DNA of 64,000 nt, from assembly GCF_900258035.1 (NCBI RefSeq), contig NZ_OGTP01000001.1, forward strand, positions 1 to 64,000, given 5' to 3'. Under the pieces are notes generated by a model, which saw only the letters and a list, made by a program, of their open reading frames with translations, had not been told where the DNA came from and made no database searches. The DNA comes from Caballeronia novacaledonica. Lineage in GTDB: Bacteria; Pseudomonadota; Gammaproteobacteria; Burkholderiales; Burkholderiaceae. Numbering within the stretch: the first letter of the stretch is position 1; each line of letters starts with the position of its first letter. A program made the position numbers and the translations under genes. Positions 34,515 to 43,998 of this stretch are shown here, piece by piece.

Positions 34515-35151
34515 CGAACTGCGTGACGTGAAGGGACATCGGCTGATCGTGCGCTACACGCCGAACGAGCGCAGCAATCACTGGATCACCGCGATCACCT
34601 TCGTGCTGCTCGCGCTCTCCGGCCTCGCGATGTTCCATCCGTCGATGTCATGGCTCTATGCGATTTTCGGCGGCGGTCAGTGGACGCGCATCCTGCATCC
34701 GTTCGTCGGCTGCGTGATGTTCATCTCGTTCCTGATCCTCGCGCTGCGCTTCTGGCATCACAACTATCTGGATAGGAACGACATCCAGTGGATGAAGCAG
34801 GTGAACGACGTGCTCACCAATCGCGAGGATCGTCTGCCGGAAATCGGCAAATACAACGCGGGGCAGAAACTGCTGTTCTTCGTGATGGTCGCGAGTCTCG
34901 TGCTGCTGCTTCTGAGCGGCATCGTGATATGGCGCGCGTACTTCGCGTTCTATTTCCCGATCACGGTCATACGCATCGCGTCGGTCGTGCACGCGGCGAC
35001 GGCGTTCGTGCTGATCGTGTCGATCATCGTGCATATCTATGCCGCGCTGTGGGTGAAGGGATCGATCGGCGCGATGACGCGCGGAACCGTCACGTATGGA
35101 TGGGCGAGGAAGCATCATCCGCGGTGGTTCAGGGAGACGATCGGGAAGTAG
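34501..35151 (+). CDS. fdnI: Formate dehydrogenase cytochrome b556 (gamma) subunit
   Basis: The 216-residue four-helix cytochrome b is of FdnI/FdoI type. It begins with [20 protein letters not shown] (first haem His) and has further membrane-embedded His in [12 protein letters not shown] and [15 protein letters not shown] plus [11 protein letters not shown]. It binds two haem b and reduces quinone in the inner membrane with electrons from FdnH. The 14-base overlap with fdnH and identical gene order to E. coli fdnGHI support the assignment. Confidence 0.94.
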   Translation: MKHDSELRDVKGHRLIVRYTPNERSNHWITAITFVLLALSGLAMFHPSMSWLYAIFGGGQWTRILHPFVGCVMFISFLILALRFWHHNYLDRNDIQWMKQVNDVLTNREDRLPEIGKYNAGQKLLFFVMVASLVLLLLSGIVIWRAYFAFYFPITVIRIASVVHAATAFVLIVSIIVHIYAALWVKGSIGAMTRGTVTYGWARKHHPRWFRETIGK

Positions 35152-35242
35152 GGGGCGCGTCGCGGCGCGTGGGTTGCGGTCCATTTCATATCGAATTAGC
35201 TGCTATCCTTGGCCGACCGCCCATCCCGCGAGGAAACCTCCC

Positions 35243-36217
35243 GTGGTCCAACGCATAGTCGAAGCCGCGCGAATCGAATCGCTCGATCCATCGGCGATCC
35301 CGCGCTTGCGCATGCCGGAACGCGCCACGATCTTCGCCGCGCGCGCCGCGCGTCTCCTGCAACTCGCCGACGCGAGCAATCCCATCGCCGGTTATCTGCG
35401 CCTGATGGCCGCGCTCGCCGACGCCCAGCAGCGCGTGCTCGCGACCTTCAACGCGCCGATGCCCGCACGCGCATCGATCGAACTGAATCAGCGTCATTCG
35501 ATGCCGATCGTCCCCGCGCTCACGGATTCGCGCGATCCCGCGTGGCGCGACGTGCTCTTCATGCTGCTCGACGGCGTCGAGGCCGCCGGCGCGCTGACGC
35601 CCGCGCTGACAGAGCTCGTCGGCCGCCTGCGCGCACTCGACGCCGCCGCGCTCGACAATCAGGCCGATGCGATCCTCGCGCTGCGCTTCGCCGAGATCGA
35701 CCCGGCCGCCGCGCCCTTCGTCGCGGCCGCGCTGCAAGTCGTGTGGACCGATCTCGCGAGCCGCATCGACACGAATGACGTGCCCTATCTCGACACGCCC
35801 GGCGTTTGCCCGGTCTGCGGTTCGGTGCCGGTGGCGAGCATCGTGCGTGTCGGCGGCGCGTACGACGGCTATCGGTACGCGCAATGCGGCCTCTGCGCGA
35901 CGGAGCTTCACGTCGTCCGCGCCAAATGCACGAACTGCGATTCGACCAAAGGCATCGCCTATCACGTGATGGGCACCGGCGAAGAACCCGCCGACGAGCA
36001 AGCCGCGAAGGCCAAGAGCGCGCCGCTCAAGGCGGAGTCGTGCGACGAATGCGGCACGTATCGCAAGATCGGCTATCAAGAGAAGGCCTACGATTTCGAG
36101 CCCTACGCCGACGATCTCGCGAGCCTCACGCTCGACCTGTTGATGGGCGAAGCCGGCTATCGGCGCGCGGCGCCCAATCCGTGGCTGTGGCCCGAACATT
36201 CGGAAAACGACCGATGA
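35243..36217 (+). CDS. fdhE: FdhE, formate dehydrogenase maturation protein
   Basis: The 324-residue protein has the four Cys-x-x-Cys pairs of Fdh[23 protein letters not shown] and CDECGTY, forming rubredoxin-like metal sites. FdhE is needed for assembly of respiratory (Sec-containing, Tat-exported) formate dehydrogenases and acts in the cytoplasm. The likely start is GTG at 35243, with GAGGAAA at 35230-35236; no ATG gives a sensible N terminus. Its stop overlaps the selA ATG (ATGA), coupling maturation and selenium genes. Confidence 0.92.
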   Translation: MVQRIVEAARIESLDPSAIPRLRMPERATIFAARAARLLQLADASNPIAGYLRLMAALADAQQRVLATFNAPMPARASIELNQRHSMPIVPALTDSRDPAWRDVLFMLLDGVEAAGALTPALTELVGRLRALDAAALDNQADAILALRFAEIDPAAAPFVAAALQVVWTDLASRIDTNDVPYLDTPGVCPVCGSVPVASIVRVGGAYDGYRYAQCGLCATELHVVRAKCTNCDSTKGIAYHVMGTGEEPADEQAAKAKSAPLKAESCDECGTYRKIGYQEKAYDFEPYADDLASLTLDLLMGEAGYRRAAPNPWLWPEHSENDR

Positions 36218-37650
36218 CCGACGTCAAAGGCGGCGATGGCGGCGAACTGCGCGCATTGATGGCTCGTGTGCCGTCGGTCGAGCGCGTGCTGGCATCGGCG
36301 GAATTCGAAGCGGCGATCGCCGCATACGGGCGCACGCAGACCCTCGCCGCATTGCGCGAAACGCTCGACGCATGGCGCGCCGACGCGCAGGCAGGCCGCG
36401 CATCCGTCGATGCCCTGAGCGATGCGCAACTCGCGCGCACCGTCGGCGCATGGCTCGCAAAGCGCGCGCGAAGCAGCGTGCGCAGCGTCTTCAATCTGAC
36501 GGGCACGGTGCTGCACACCAACCTCGGCCGCGCGCTCCTGCCCGACGAAGCGGTGCGCGCCGTGGCCGACATTCTCACGCGGCCGGCGAACCTCGAATTC
36601 GATCTCGACACGGGCGCGCGCGGCGATCGCGACGATCTCATCAACGGACTGATTTGCGAGCTGACGGGCGCAGAAGCCGCGACCGTCGTGAACAACAACG
36701 CGGCGGCCGTGCTGCTCACGCTGTCGGCGCTCGCATCGCGCAAGGAAGTGATCGTGTCGCGCGGCGAGCTCGTCGAGATCGGCGGCGCGTTTCGCATTCC
36801 CGACATCATGAGCCGCGCGGGCGCGAAGCTGCGCGAAGTCGGCACGACGAATCGCACGCACCTGAAAGACTACGACGAAGCCATCGGCCCGAAGACCGCG
36901 CTGCTCATGAAAGTGCATTGCAGCAACTACGCGGTGAGCGGCTTCACGAAGGAAGTGACGCTCGCGGAACTCGCGCCGCTCGCGAAGGCGCGCGGGCTGC
37001 CCGTCGCGATGGATCTCGGCAGCGGCACGCTCGTCGATCTCGCGCGATGGGGCTTGCCGCGCGAAGCGACGGTGCGCGAGACCGTCGCGGCGGGCGCGGA
37101 TCTCGTCACGTTCAGCGGCGACAAGCTCCTTGGCGGGCCGCAGGCGGGGCTGATCGTCGGGCGCCGCGAGCTCGTCGCGAAGATCAAGAAGCATCCGCTG
37201 AAGCGCGCATTGCGCGTCGGCAAGCTGACGCTCGCGGCGCTCGAAGCCGTGTTGCGCCTGTATCGCGCGCCCGAAACGCTCGCCGAACGTCTCACGACGT
37301 TGCGCCTTCTCACGCGTCCCGCCGATGCGATGCGCGTCGCGGCCGAACGCATCGAGCCTGCGTTGCAGAATCTCGTCGGCGATGAATTCGCGGTCAGCGC
37401 CGAGCCGATGTTCAGTCAGATCGGCAGCGGCGCGTTGCCCGTCGATGTCCTGCCGAGTTACGGACTCGCCGTGCGTCTCGCGAGCGGCAAGCGGCCGGGC
37501 GGCGCGCTCAACCGCATCGAGAAACGGCTGCGCGAACTGCCGCGTCCGGTGCTCGGGCGCATCGCGGACGGCGCATTGCGGCTCGATCTGCGCTGTCTCG
37601 AAGAGGCCGATGAAGCCGCGTTCATCGCGCAACTGGAAGCGCGCGAATGA
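36214..37650 (+). CDS. selA: SelA, L-seryl-tRNA(Sec) selenium transferase
   Basis: The 478-residue PLP enzyme converts Ser-tRNA(Sec) to Sec-tRNA(Sec) with selenophosphate. Diagnostic segments are [20 protein letters not shown], the [15 protein letters not shown] region, [11 protein letters not shown], and the PLP-lysine motif [14 protein letters not shown]. It forms decamers in the cytoplasm. The ATG at 36214 overlaps the fdhE stop, and its own stop overlaps selB by four bases. It is full length, so the host should make selenocysteine, provided selD exists elsewhere. Confidence 0.96.
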   Translation: MTDVKGGDGGELRALMARVPSVERVLASAEFEAAIAAYGRTQTLAALRETLDAWRADAQAGRASVDALSDAQLARTVGAWLAKRARSSVRSVFNLTGTVLHTNLGRALLPDEAVRAVADILTRPANLEFDLDTGARGDRDDLINGLICELTGAEAATVVNNNAAAVLLTLSALASRKEVIVSRGELVEIGGAFRIPDIMSRAGAKLREVGTTNRTHLKDYDEAIGPKTALLMKVHCSNYAVSGFTKEVTLAELAPLAKARGLPVAMDLGSGTLVDLARWGLPREATVRETVAAGADLVTFSGDKLLGGPQAGLIVGRRELVAKIKKHPLKRALRVGKLTLAALEAVLRLYRAPETLAERLTTLRLLTRPADAMRVAAERIEPALQNLVGDEFAVSAEPMFSQIGSGALPVDVLPSYGLAVRLASGKRPGGALNRIEKRLRELPRPVLGRIADGALRLDLRCLEEADEAAFIAQLEARE

Positions 37651-39554
37651 TCGTCGGCACGGCGGGGCACATCGATCACGGCAAGACCACGCTCGTGCGC
37701 GCGCTGTCGGGCGTGGACACCGATCGCCTGAAGGAAGAGAAGGCGCGCGGCATATCCATCGAACTGGGCTACGCCTACGTGCCGCTGGACGGCGGCGGCG
37801 TGCTCGGCTTCATCGACGTGCCCGGACACGAGAAGCTCGTGCACACGATGGCGGCGGGCGCATGCGGCATCGACTTCGCGCTGCTCGTGATCGCCGCCGA
37901 CGATGGCGTGATGCCGCAAACGCGCGAGCATCTCGCGATCCTCGAACTGCTCGGCGTGACGCGCGGCGCGGTGGCCGTGACCAAGTGCGATCGCGCGGAC
38001 GCAGCGCGCGTGCGCGACGTGCATGCGCACATCGCAGCGCTGCTCGCACACGGCCCGCTACGCGACGCGCCCTTGTTCGACACCGACGCAACCGAACCCG
38101 CCGATGCAGGCGTCGCCGCACTCGACGCGCATCTGCGCGACGCCGCCGCACACTGGCGCGCGCGCCGCGACGACGGCTTTTTCCGGCTGGCGGTCGATCG
38201 CGTGTTCACGTTGACGGGGCAGGGCACCATCGCGACGGGCACGGTGTTCGCGGGGCGCGTGAACATCGGCGACATGCTGGCGCTCGCGCCGCGCGAACCG
38301 GGCGGCGCGAGCGTGCGTGTGCGCAGCATTCACGCGCAGAACCGCGCTTCGCAGACGGGCGGCGCGGGCGAGCGCTGCGCGTTGAATCTCGCGGGCATCG
38401 ACAAGGATGCGCTCGCGCGCGGCGACTGGATCGTCGATACGCGGCTCGCGCGTGCATCCGGGCGAATCGACGTCGAACTAACCCTGCTCGACGACGCGCA
38501 ACTCACGCTCACGCACTGGGCGCCCTTGCATGTGCATCTCGGCACGACGCACCGCGTCGCGCATGTCGCGCTGCTCGAAGCCGACACGCTGACATCGGGG
38601 CACGCCGCGCGCGTGCAGCTCGTCTTCGATCAGGCCGTTTGCGCGCTGCCCGGCGACCGCTTCATCGTGCGTGATGCGCAGGCGAGCCGGACAGTCGGCG
38701 GCGGGCGCGTGCTCGATCCGTTCGCGCCCGCCCGCAAGCGCCGCACGCCGCAACGCCGCGCGTGGCTCGACGCGCTGGCCGCGATGCTGGACACGGGCCG
38801 CGCCGATGTGCTCTTCGACGAGGCGCCGTATGGCTTGCCGCGCTCGCTGATCGAACACCTGCTCGGACGATCGATGTCGCCGGAAGGCCTGCGCGCGGTA
38901 TCCACGCACGACGACACGCTTTACCTTGCATCGCGTCATTGGGACGCCATGAAAACGCGCCTCTTCGACGCACTCGCCGCATTCCACGAACGTTTTCCCG
39001 ACGAACAGGGCCCCGACGCCGCGCGCCTGCGCCGCATGGCCGCGCCGCTCGCGCCCGACGCGCTGTGGCGCGCGCTCGTCGAAGATGCCGTGGCGAACGG
39101 GTCGATCGCGAGAAGCGGGCCGTGGCTGCATCTGCCGACGCACGCGGTGACGCTCGACGAACGGGAGGAAACGCTGGCGCGCGCGGTGCTCGCATCGCTC
39201 GAAGCGGGGCGCTTCGAGCCGCCCTGGGTGCGCGATCTCGCCAACGCGCACGGCATCGGCGAGGACGAGATGCGCCGGCTGCTCAAGAAGCTCGCGCGCC
39301 GTGGCGACGTGTATCAGGTCGTGCGCGATCTGTTCTATTGCCGCGCGTCGATCGGCGCGCTGGCGCAACTCGTCGCGCAACAGGCGCACGTGCAGGGCGG
39401 CGCGGTCGGCGCGGCCGCCTTCCGCGACGCGAGTGCGCTCGGCCGCAAACGCGCGATACAGATTTTGGAGTTCTTCGACCGGGTTGGGTACACTCGATTC
39501 CACCGCGACCTTCACCTGTTGCGCGGCGATAGCCGCTGGCACGAGTCCGTCTGA
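37647..39554 (+). CDS. selB: SelB, selenocysteine-specific elongation factor
   Basis: The 635-residue GTPase starts [19 protein letters not shown] (G1) with [12 protein letters not shown] (G3) and VTKCDRAD (G4). EF-Tu-like barrels follow, then four winged-helix repeats at the C terminus (for example [20 protein letters not shown] and [20 protein letters not shown]). The winged helices bind the SECIS hairpin and the GTPase part carries Sec-tRNA(Sec) to the ribosome. It overlaps selA by ATGA. It would act on the SECIS seen in fdnG. Confidence 0.96.
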   Translation: MIVGTAGHIDHGKTTLVRALSGVDTDRLKEEKARGISIELGYAYVPLDGGGVLGFIDVPGHEKLVHTMAAGACGIDFALLVIAADDGVMPQTREHLAILELLGVTRGAVAVTKCDRADAARVRDVHAHIAALLAHGPLRDAPLFDTDATEPADAGVAALDAHLRDAAAHWRARRDDGFFRLAVDRVFTLTGQGTIATGTVFAGRVNIGDMLALAPREPGGASVRVRSIHAQNRASQTGGAGERCALNLAGIDKDALARGDWIVDTRLARASGRIDVELTLLDDAQLTLTHWAPLHVHLGTTHRVAHVALLEADTLTSGHAARVQLVFDQAVCALPGDRFIVRDAQASRTVGGGRVLDPFAPARKRRTPQRRAWLDALAAMLDTGRADVLFDEAPYGLPRSLIEHLLGRSMSPEGLRAVSTHDDTLYLASRHWDAMKTRLFDALAAFHERFPDEQGPDAARLRRMAAPLAPDALWRALVEDAVANGSIARSGPWLHLPTHAVTLDEREETLARAVLASLEAGRFEPPWVRDLANAHGIGEDEMRRLLKKLARRGDVYQVVRDLFYCRASIGALAQLVAQQAHVQGGAVGAAAFRDASALGRKRAIQILEFFDRVGYTRFHRDLHLLRGDSRWHESV

Positions 39555-39588
39555 CGATTGCGTGTCTTGGCGCCTTCGGCTGATCACG

Positions 39589-41592
39589 ATGGAGCATTCC
39601 TACTTCAAGCTGCTGCACCTCTTGTCGGGCCACCCCGAGTGGGCGCTCGCCGTGGTGCTGCTCGCCTCGTTTCTCGAATCGGTTGCGTTCATCGGCACCT
39701 TCGTGCCGGGCAGCACGGCGATGTTCATCGCCGGTGCGCTCGTCGGCGCAGGCGCGCTGAATCTCGGCTGGGTATTCGTCTGCGCGATCGTCGGCGCCGT
39801 CGCCGGCGACGCCGCGAGCTTCTGGTTCGGCCAGCACTATGCGGACAGAATCGCGCAGATGTGGCCGTTTCGCGCGCATCCGGGCGCGCTCGTCGCCGGT
39901 AAAAAGTATTTCGATGCCCACGGCGCGAAGAGCGTCGTGCTCGCGCGCTTCGTCGCGCCGATGCGTGCGGTCGTGCCTGTCGTCGCCGGCGTGACGGGCA
40001 TGACGCCCGCGCGCTTTCTCGTCGTCAACATTCTGAGCGCGCTCATCTGGGCGCCGACGCATATCCTGCCGGGCGTCGTGTTCGGCGCGTCGATCGAGCT
40101 GGCGGGCGCGGTGTCGATCCGGCTCGTCGTGATCCTGATCGTCGTCGCCGCGCTCGGCTGGATCGTGTTCAATCTCGCCAGCCTGATCGTTTCGCACGCG
40201 ATGCGCTGGAGCATCACGTCGCGAGACAGACTGCTCGCGTGGGCGCAAAGGGGCAGCGCCCTGCCTGCGCGGCTCGTGTCGCGCGCGCTCGATCCGGGCA
40301 ATCCGGCGACCGGCCTCATCGTGACGATTTCGGTGCTGCTGCTCGTCTCCGCGATCGTCTTTTTCTCGGTGCTCGCGAATGTCGCGCGCGGCGCATCGAT
40401 CGTGCAGGTGGATGTGTCGATTTACCGGCTGCTGCAATCGTTCCGCTCGACGTGGGCCGATTCGATCCTCGACGGCGCCGCGACGCTCGGCAGCACGCAG
40501 ACGCTGCTTGCGCTCGGCGCGATGGTCGTCGTGTGGATGAGCTTCGAGCGGCGCTGGCGCACGGTCATGTACTGGCTCGTGGCGGTGGCGTTTTCGCAGT
40601 TGCTGGTCGCGGCGATCCGCTTCACCGCGCACGAGCCGGTGCTCGTTTCCTTCGCGCCGACGGAGCACAGCTTTCCGAGCAGCCACGTGGCGGCGACGGT
40701 CGTGATCTACGGCTTCCTCGCATTTCTCCTGCTGCGGCGCGTGGGCTTGCTGACGGGCGTGTTCATCGCGACGGCGACATCGGCCATCGTCACGGCGGTG
40801 GGCGTCGCGGGTTTGTATTTCGGCCGCTTCACCATTTCCGATGCGCTCGGCAGCGCGGCGCTCGCGGCGGCGTGGGTCTTTCTGATCGCGCTCACGGCCG
40901 TGTGGCGCAATCCCGGCAAGCCGACACCGCGTCCGCTGATGCCCATTGCCGTGCTGGCCGTGATCTGCGCGAGCGTCGCGCTGCAACTGAGCGACGACAC
41001 GGAGGCGCACAGCGCGGCGCCATCGACCCTCGTCATCACGCCGATTCAGTGGACCGATACGGTGTGGCGCACGTTTTCGTGTTATCGGGCGAGCATGGAG
41101 GGCGATCGCCGCGAGCCGATCACCGTGCAATGGGCCGCGACGCCCGAGCAGATTCGCGCGCAGTTGATGTCGCGCGGCTGGACCGAGGTCTCGCACGTGA
41201 GCCTGAAAAGCGTGATGTCGGTGGTGATGCCGAATGCGCCCGCCATCGAGCTGCCCGCGCTGCCGCGCCTGAACAACGGCGAGCCGTCGAAGCTCGTGTT
41301 CGCGCGCTCGATTCGCGGCGCCGACGAGCGCGACGTGCTGCGCTTCTGGCCCACGCATTACGCGGTGCGCCAGGGCGAGGCCGCGCCGCCTGCGCCGATC
41401 TGGCTCGGATCGATCGTGCACGAGCGCTTGCGGCGTCCGTCGTGGCCGTTCAACGTGCTGCGGCCGGACCGGCGCGTCGATCCGATGGCCTTCGATCGCG
41501 GCGAGGGCTCGCCGTGGCGCGGCATCGAAATTGCGAGTAGCGCGGGGTGTGGAAGCGTGCCGGTGATGCTCGTCGAGTCGAGGTCCGAATGA
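39589..41592 (+). CDS. DedA-PAP2-LssY three-domain membrane protein, phosphatase domain degenerate
   Basis: The 667-residue protein has an N-terminal DedA/VTT domain (FIGTFVPGSTAMFIAGAL; ARFVAPMRAVVPVVAGVTGM), a middle PAP2-type region (FAPTEHSFPSSHVAATVVIY), and a C-terminal LssY-like domain (from about residue 490 to the end). Such proteins may move or dephosphorylate polyprenyl or phospholipids. Two of the three PAP2 motifs look damaged. The C1 Lys/Arg-Pro element reads IRFTAHEPV, and the C3 element, normally SR-x5-H-x3-D, reads AGLYFGRFTISD without the Arg and His. The DedA part appears normal. It starts 34 bp behind selB. No link to selenium is known. Confidence 0.85.
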   Translation: MEHSYFKLLHLLSGHPEWALAVVLLASFLESVAFIGTFVPGSTAMFIAGALVGAGALNLGWVFVCAIVGAVAGDAASFWFGQHYADRIAQMWPFRAHPGALVAGKKYFDAHGAKSVVLARFVAPMRAVVPVVAGVTGMTPARFLVVNILSALIWAPTHILPGVVFGASIELAGAVSIRLVVILIVVAALGWIVFNLASLIVSHAMRWSITSRDRLLAWAQRGSALPARLVSRALDPGNPATGLIVTISVLLLVSAIVFFSVLANVARGASIVQVDVSIYRLLQSFRSTWADSILDGAATLGSTQTLLALGAMVVVWMSFERRWRTVMYWLVAVAFSQLLVAAIRFTAHEPVLVSFAPTEHSFPSSHVAATVVIYGFLAFLLLRRVGLLTGVFIATATSAIVTAVGVAGLYFGRFTISDALGSAALAAAWVFLIALTAVWRNPGKPTPRPLMPIAVLAVICASVALQLSDDTEAHSAAPSTLVITPIQWTDTVWRTFSCYRASMEGDRREPITVQWAATPEQIRAQLMSRGWTEVSHVSLKSVMSVVMPNAPAIELPALPRLNNGEPSKLVFARSIRGADERDVLRFWPTHYAVRQGEAAPPAPIWLGSIVHERLRRPSWPFNVLRPDRRVDPMAFDRGEGSPWRGIEIASSAGCGSVPVMLVESRSE

Positions 41593-41632
41593 GATTCCGA
41601 TCGATGCGTCGCAGGCGATCGAGAGGTGCCGA

Positions 41633-42262
41633 TTGATCCAGATTCCGCCGTCGGCGATCGTGCAATGGGGCAGCGCGGCCGTGTTCGCGAACGTCCTCCT
41701 GACGCGCCTTGGCGTGCCGCTGCCGTCCGCGCCGCTGCTCGTGTTCGCGGGCTCGGCGGTGGCGAGCGGCCGATTGTCCTTCGCGCACGTGCTGTTCGCG
41801 GCGCTGTGCGGCGCGCTGCTCGGCGACAGCGTGTGGTTTTCGGCGGGGCGCATCTACGGGCGGCGGCTCGTCGCGGCGCTGTCGCGCAGATCGTATGCGG
41901 TCGATAGCGGCATGCGCACGACGGGCGAACTGTTCGAGCGTCACGGCGCGCCGATCGTCGCGGTGTCGAAGTTCGTGCCGGGGCTCGGACTCGTCACGCC
42001 GCCGCTGATGGGCACGACGCAGATCGCCGTGCTCGCGTTCTTTTTCTGGGACACGGCGGGGATCGTCGCGTGGGCGTCGTTCTGGCTGCTGGGCGGCGCG
42101 CTCTTCGAGCGGCAACTGCATCTCGCGGTGCTCGCGCTCGAATCGCATGGCGCGACGGTCGTGGATGTGCTCGTCGCGGCGGCGGTGCTGTATTGCGTTT
42201 ACCGGTTGATGCGACGAAGACCGCCGCGTTCGCGTTCACATCCACGCGATGGCACTGGCTGA
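41633..42262 (+). CDS. DedA-family membrane protein
   Basis: The 209-residue protein has the VTT/DedA pattern: an N-terminal hydrophobic region with LGVPLPSAPLLVFAGSAVAS, GDSVWFSAGRIYGRR, then FVPGLGLVTPPLMGTTQI and two more helices. DedA proteins are thought to be membrane lipid or ion transporters related to polyprenyl-phosphate flippases. The frame starts with TTG at 41633, supported by GAGAGG nine bases before; there is no usable ATG. It lies between the DedA-PAP2-LssY gene and selC. Confidence 0.82.
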   Translation: MIQIPPSAIVQWGSAAVFANVLLTRLGVPLPSAPLLVFAGSAVASGRLSFAHVLFAALCGALLGDSVWFSAGRIYGRRLVAALSRRSYAVDSGMRTTGELFERHGAPIVAVSKFVPGLGLVTPPLMGTTQIAVLAFFFWDTAGIVAWASFWLLGGALFERQLHLAVLALESHGATVVDVLVAAAVLYCVYRLMRRRPPRSRSHPRDGTG

Positions 42263-42315
42263 CGACGCGCCGCTATAATCGGACGCCCGGACGGATTCGC
42301 GTCGAGGGTCGTGAA

Positions 42316-42408
42316 GGAAGGCATCCGTATCCGGTGGTGCGGCCGGGCTTCAAACCCGGTAGGGGGCGTCAGACGCTCTCTGGTCGGTTCGACTCCGGCT
42401 GCCTTCCG
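42316..42408 (+). tRNA. selC: tRNA-Sec (selC), anticodon UCA
   Basis: The 93-base gene is colinear with E. coli selC. It has the 8-bp acceptor stem (GGAAGGCA...TGCCTTCC), the D-arm region with CCGGT, anticodon loop CTTCAAA with TCA at 42350-42352, a long extra arm (GGGGGCGTCAGACGCTCTC) and the T-loop GGTTCGACTCC. The CCA is not fully encoded (CCC follows the G discriminator). This tRNA is charged with Ser, converted by SelA, and delivered by SelB to UGA of fdnG. A terminator follows. Confidence 0.96.
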
Positions 42409-42435
42409 CCCGTTTTTGATTTCCCCATTCTTACG

Positions 42436-42462
42436 GGCGATTCGTCCTGCTGACGAATCGCC
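42436..42462 (+). terminator. Terminator behind selC
   Basis: GGCGATTCGT (42436-42445) pairs with ACGAATCGCC (42453-42462) around a 7-base loop and is followed by TTCTATTTT. It lies 28 bases behind the tRNA-Sec. Confidence 0.85.
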
Positions 42463-42530
42463 TTCTATTTTGTCCATTCGCGTGTTGTGAGACCATAACC
42501 GCCTCGACCCGGCTCTCCAGCGAGGCAATC

Positions 42531-43481
42531 ATGACGACGCCAGCGCAGACCGAAAACGGCGGCGCACCGAAACTGGTTTCGATCGACGAAATCGTCGATA
42601 TTCTCTCGCATCGTCCCACGGCATCGACGCGCGCGCGCGGATGGAGCGGCGTCACGGTGGACCTGTACCGGCCGCTCAAGGATTGCTCCGAACGCTACCC
42701 GGCGCTCGATCATCATCTGATCTGCTATTGCCCGTCCGGTCACGCGCGCCTGATTCAGGGGCGCGATGGCGCGGTTCACGAAGGCATCATCTCGACAGGC
42801 GTTTCGCTGTTGATGCCCGCGGGCTGCGACTCGCTATGGGAAGGCGACGCGGCCGCATCGGCGCGCCTGCGCATCCCGACCTCGCTCATCGCGTCCGCCG
42901 CCGACGAGATCGGACGCCGCAGCATCGCGCAGGTCGAGGTCCGCAACGTCTTCGAAACGCGCGATGCCGTCATCGCGGGCGTCGCGCAGATTCTGCTCGG
43001 CGAACTCGAACGCGAGCCGCATCCCGCGCAGGCGCTCATCGTCGATCATGCGTCGTGCGTGCTCGCGGCGCATCTGCTGCGCAGCTACAACGCGTTCGAG
43101 CCGGTACGCGCCCATGAGCCGCCTTCGCTCGGGAAAGCCGAACTCGCGCGGCTCAGCGCGTATATCGAGGACAATCTCGACCGCACGATCGGGCTGGCGG
43201 AACTCGCGGCCATCGCCAATGTGAGCCGGTTTCATTTTGCGCGGCTCTTCAAGCGCGCGACCGGCGTGACGGCGATCGGCTTCGTCGAGCAATGCCGCGT
43301 GCGCCGCGCGCAGACGCTCATCGCGGAAACCGGCATCGCGCTCGCCGAGATCGCGCTGATGACCGGCTTCGCCGATCAGAGCCACTTCACGCGGCGCTTT
43401 CACCGGCACGTCGGCTGCACGCCGGCGACTTACGCGCGCGAGCAGGGCCGGCGGCGCGCCCGCCGCCGAGGGCACGAATAA
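42531..43481 (+). CDS. AraC-family transcriptional regulator
   Basis: The 316-residue protein has an N-terminal ligand-binding half resembling AraC-binding-like domains (DLYRPLKDCSERYPALDHHLI) and a C-terminal double helix-turn-helix: GLAELAAIANVSRFHFARLFKRA, cut short here, and LAEIALMTGFADQSHFTRRF. The HTH matches the classic AraC/XylS pattern (MTGFADQSHFTR). It is convergent with the bufferin operon, 7 bases from its last gene. Whether it regulates that operon is unknown; convergent placement argues against it. Confidence 0.9.
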   Translation: MTTPAQTENGGAPKLVSIDEIVDILSHRPTASTRARGWSGVTVDLYRPLKDCSERYPALDHHLICYCPSGHARLIQGRDGAVHEGIISTGVSLLMPAGCDSLWEGDAAASARLRIPTSLIASAADEIGRRSIAQVEVRNVFETRDAVIAGVAQILLGELEREPHPAQALIVDHASCVLAAHLLRSYNAFEPVRAHEPPSLGKAELARLSAYIEDNLDRTIGLAELAAIANVSRFHFARLFKRATGVTAIGFVEQCRVRRAQTLIAETGIALAEIALMTGFADQSHFTRRFHRHVGCTPATYAREQGRRRARRRGHE

Positions 43482-43488
43482 GCGGGCA

Positions 43489-43998
43489 TCAGGCGAGGCC
43501 GCGTGCCGCGCCTTTGCGGCGTTGCAGCGCGATCAGCCGGTCGAGCGAAAGACCGCCCGGACCCAGCGCGAGAATGGCCACGGCGAGACTCAGCCAGTAA
43601 AGATGAAAATTCGCCCAGCCGTCCGGAAAGACGAGCTGGATGACGCACGTCATCAACAGCAGCGCGAGCGCGGCGAGACGCGTGGCGAGGCCCGCGAGAA
43701 GGAGAACCGGCAGCACGATTTCCGCGACGCCGACGACGAACGCAAGCACGTCGGGCGCAGGGAGCGCGATGACCGCGCCAAGCACGTGCAGCTTGAACTG
43801 GTTCTCGAAGAGATAGACCGTGCCCGCCGACAGCGACAGGAAACCGTCCCAGCGCGTCAGTCCCGAGCGCAGAAAGGGCAACGCGAGTGCAATGCGCAGC
43901 AGAGGCGGCGCGACGATCCGCGCGAGCGACGCGATCCCGTTCAGCATCTGCGCGAAGCGCCGCGCGCAACGATCGACGAGCGATTCGGCGGGGTTCAT
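43489..43998 (-). CDS. bufD: DoxX-like four-helix membrane protein of the bufferin operon
   Basis: The 169-residue membrane protein has about four hydrophobic helices (PPLLRIALALPFLRSGLTRW; LLLAGLATRLAALALLLMTC) and the DoxX-family pattern, including FLENQFK-like FENQFKLHVLGAVIALP and QLVFPDGWANFHLYW. The ATG at 43998 overlaps the stop of the preceding gene (ATGA); an ATG nine bases upstream is also possible. DoxX proteins are the last gene of many MNIO/DUF2063 clusters and are suspected to act in membrane redox or quinone processes. The name bufD follows the described bufferin gene order. Confidence 0.8.
   Translation of the reverse strand: MNPAESLVDRCARRFAQMLNGIASLARIVAPPLLRIALALPFLRSGLTRWDGFLSLSAGTVYLFENQFKLHVLGAVIALPAPDVLAFVVGVAEIVLPVLLLAGLATRLAALALLLMTCVIQLVFPDGWANFHLYWLSLAVAILALGPGGLSLDRLIALQRRKGAARGLA

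Noticed and set aside
39283..41853. 856-codon minus-strand frame opposite the DedA-PAP2-LssY gene
   Set aside because: Arg/Asp/His-rich shadow; the opposite strand encodes clear membrane domains.
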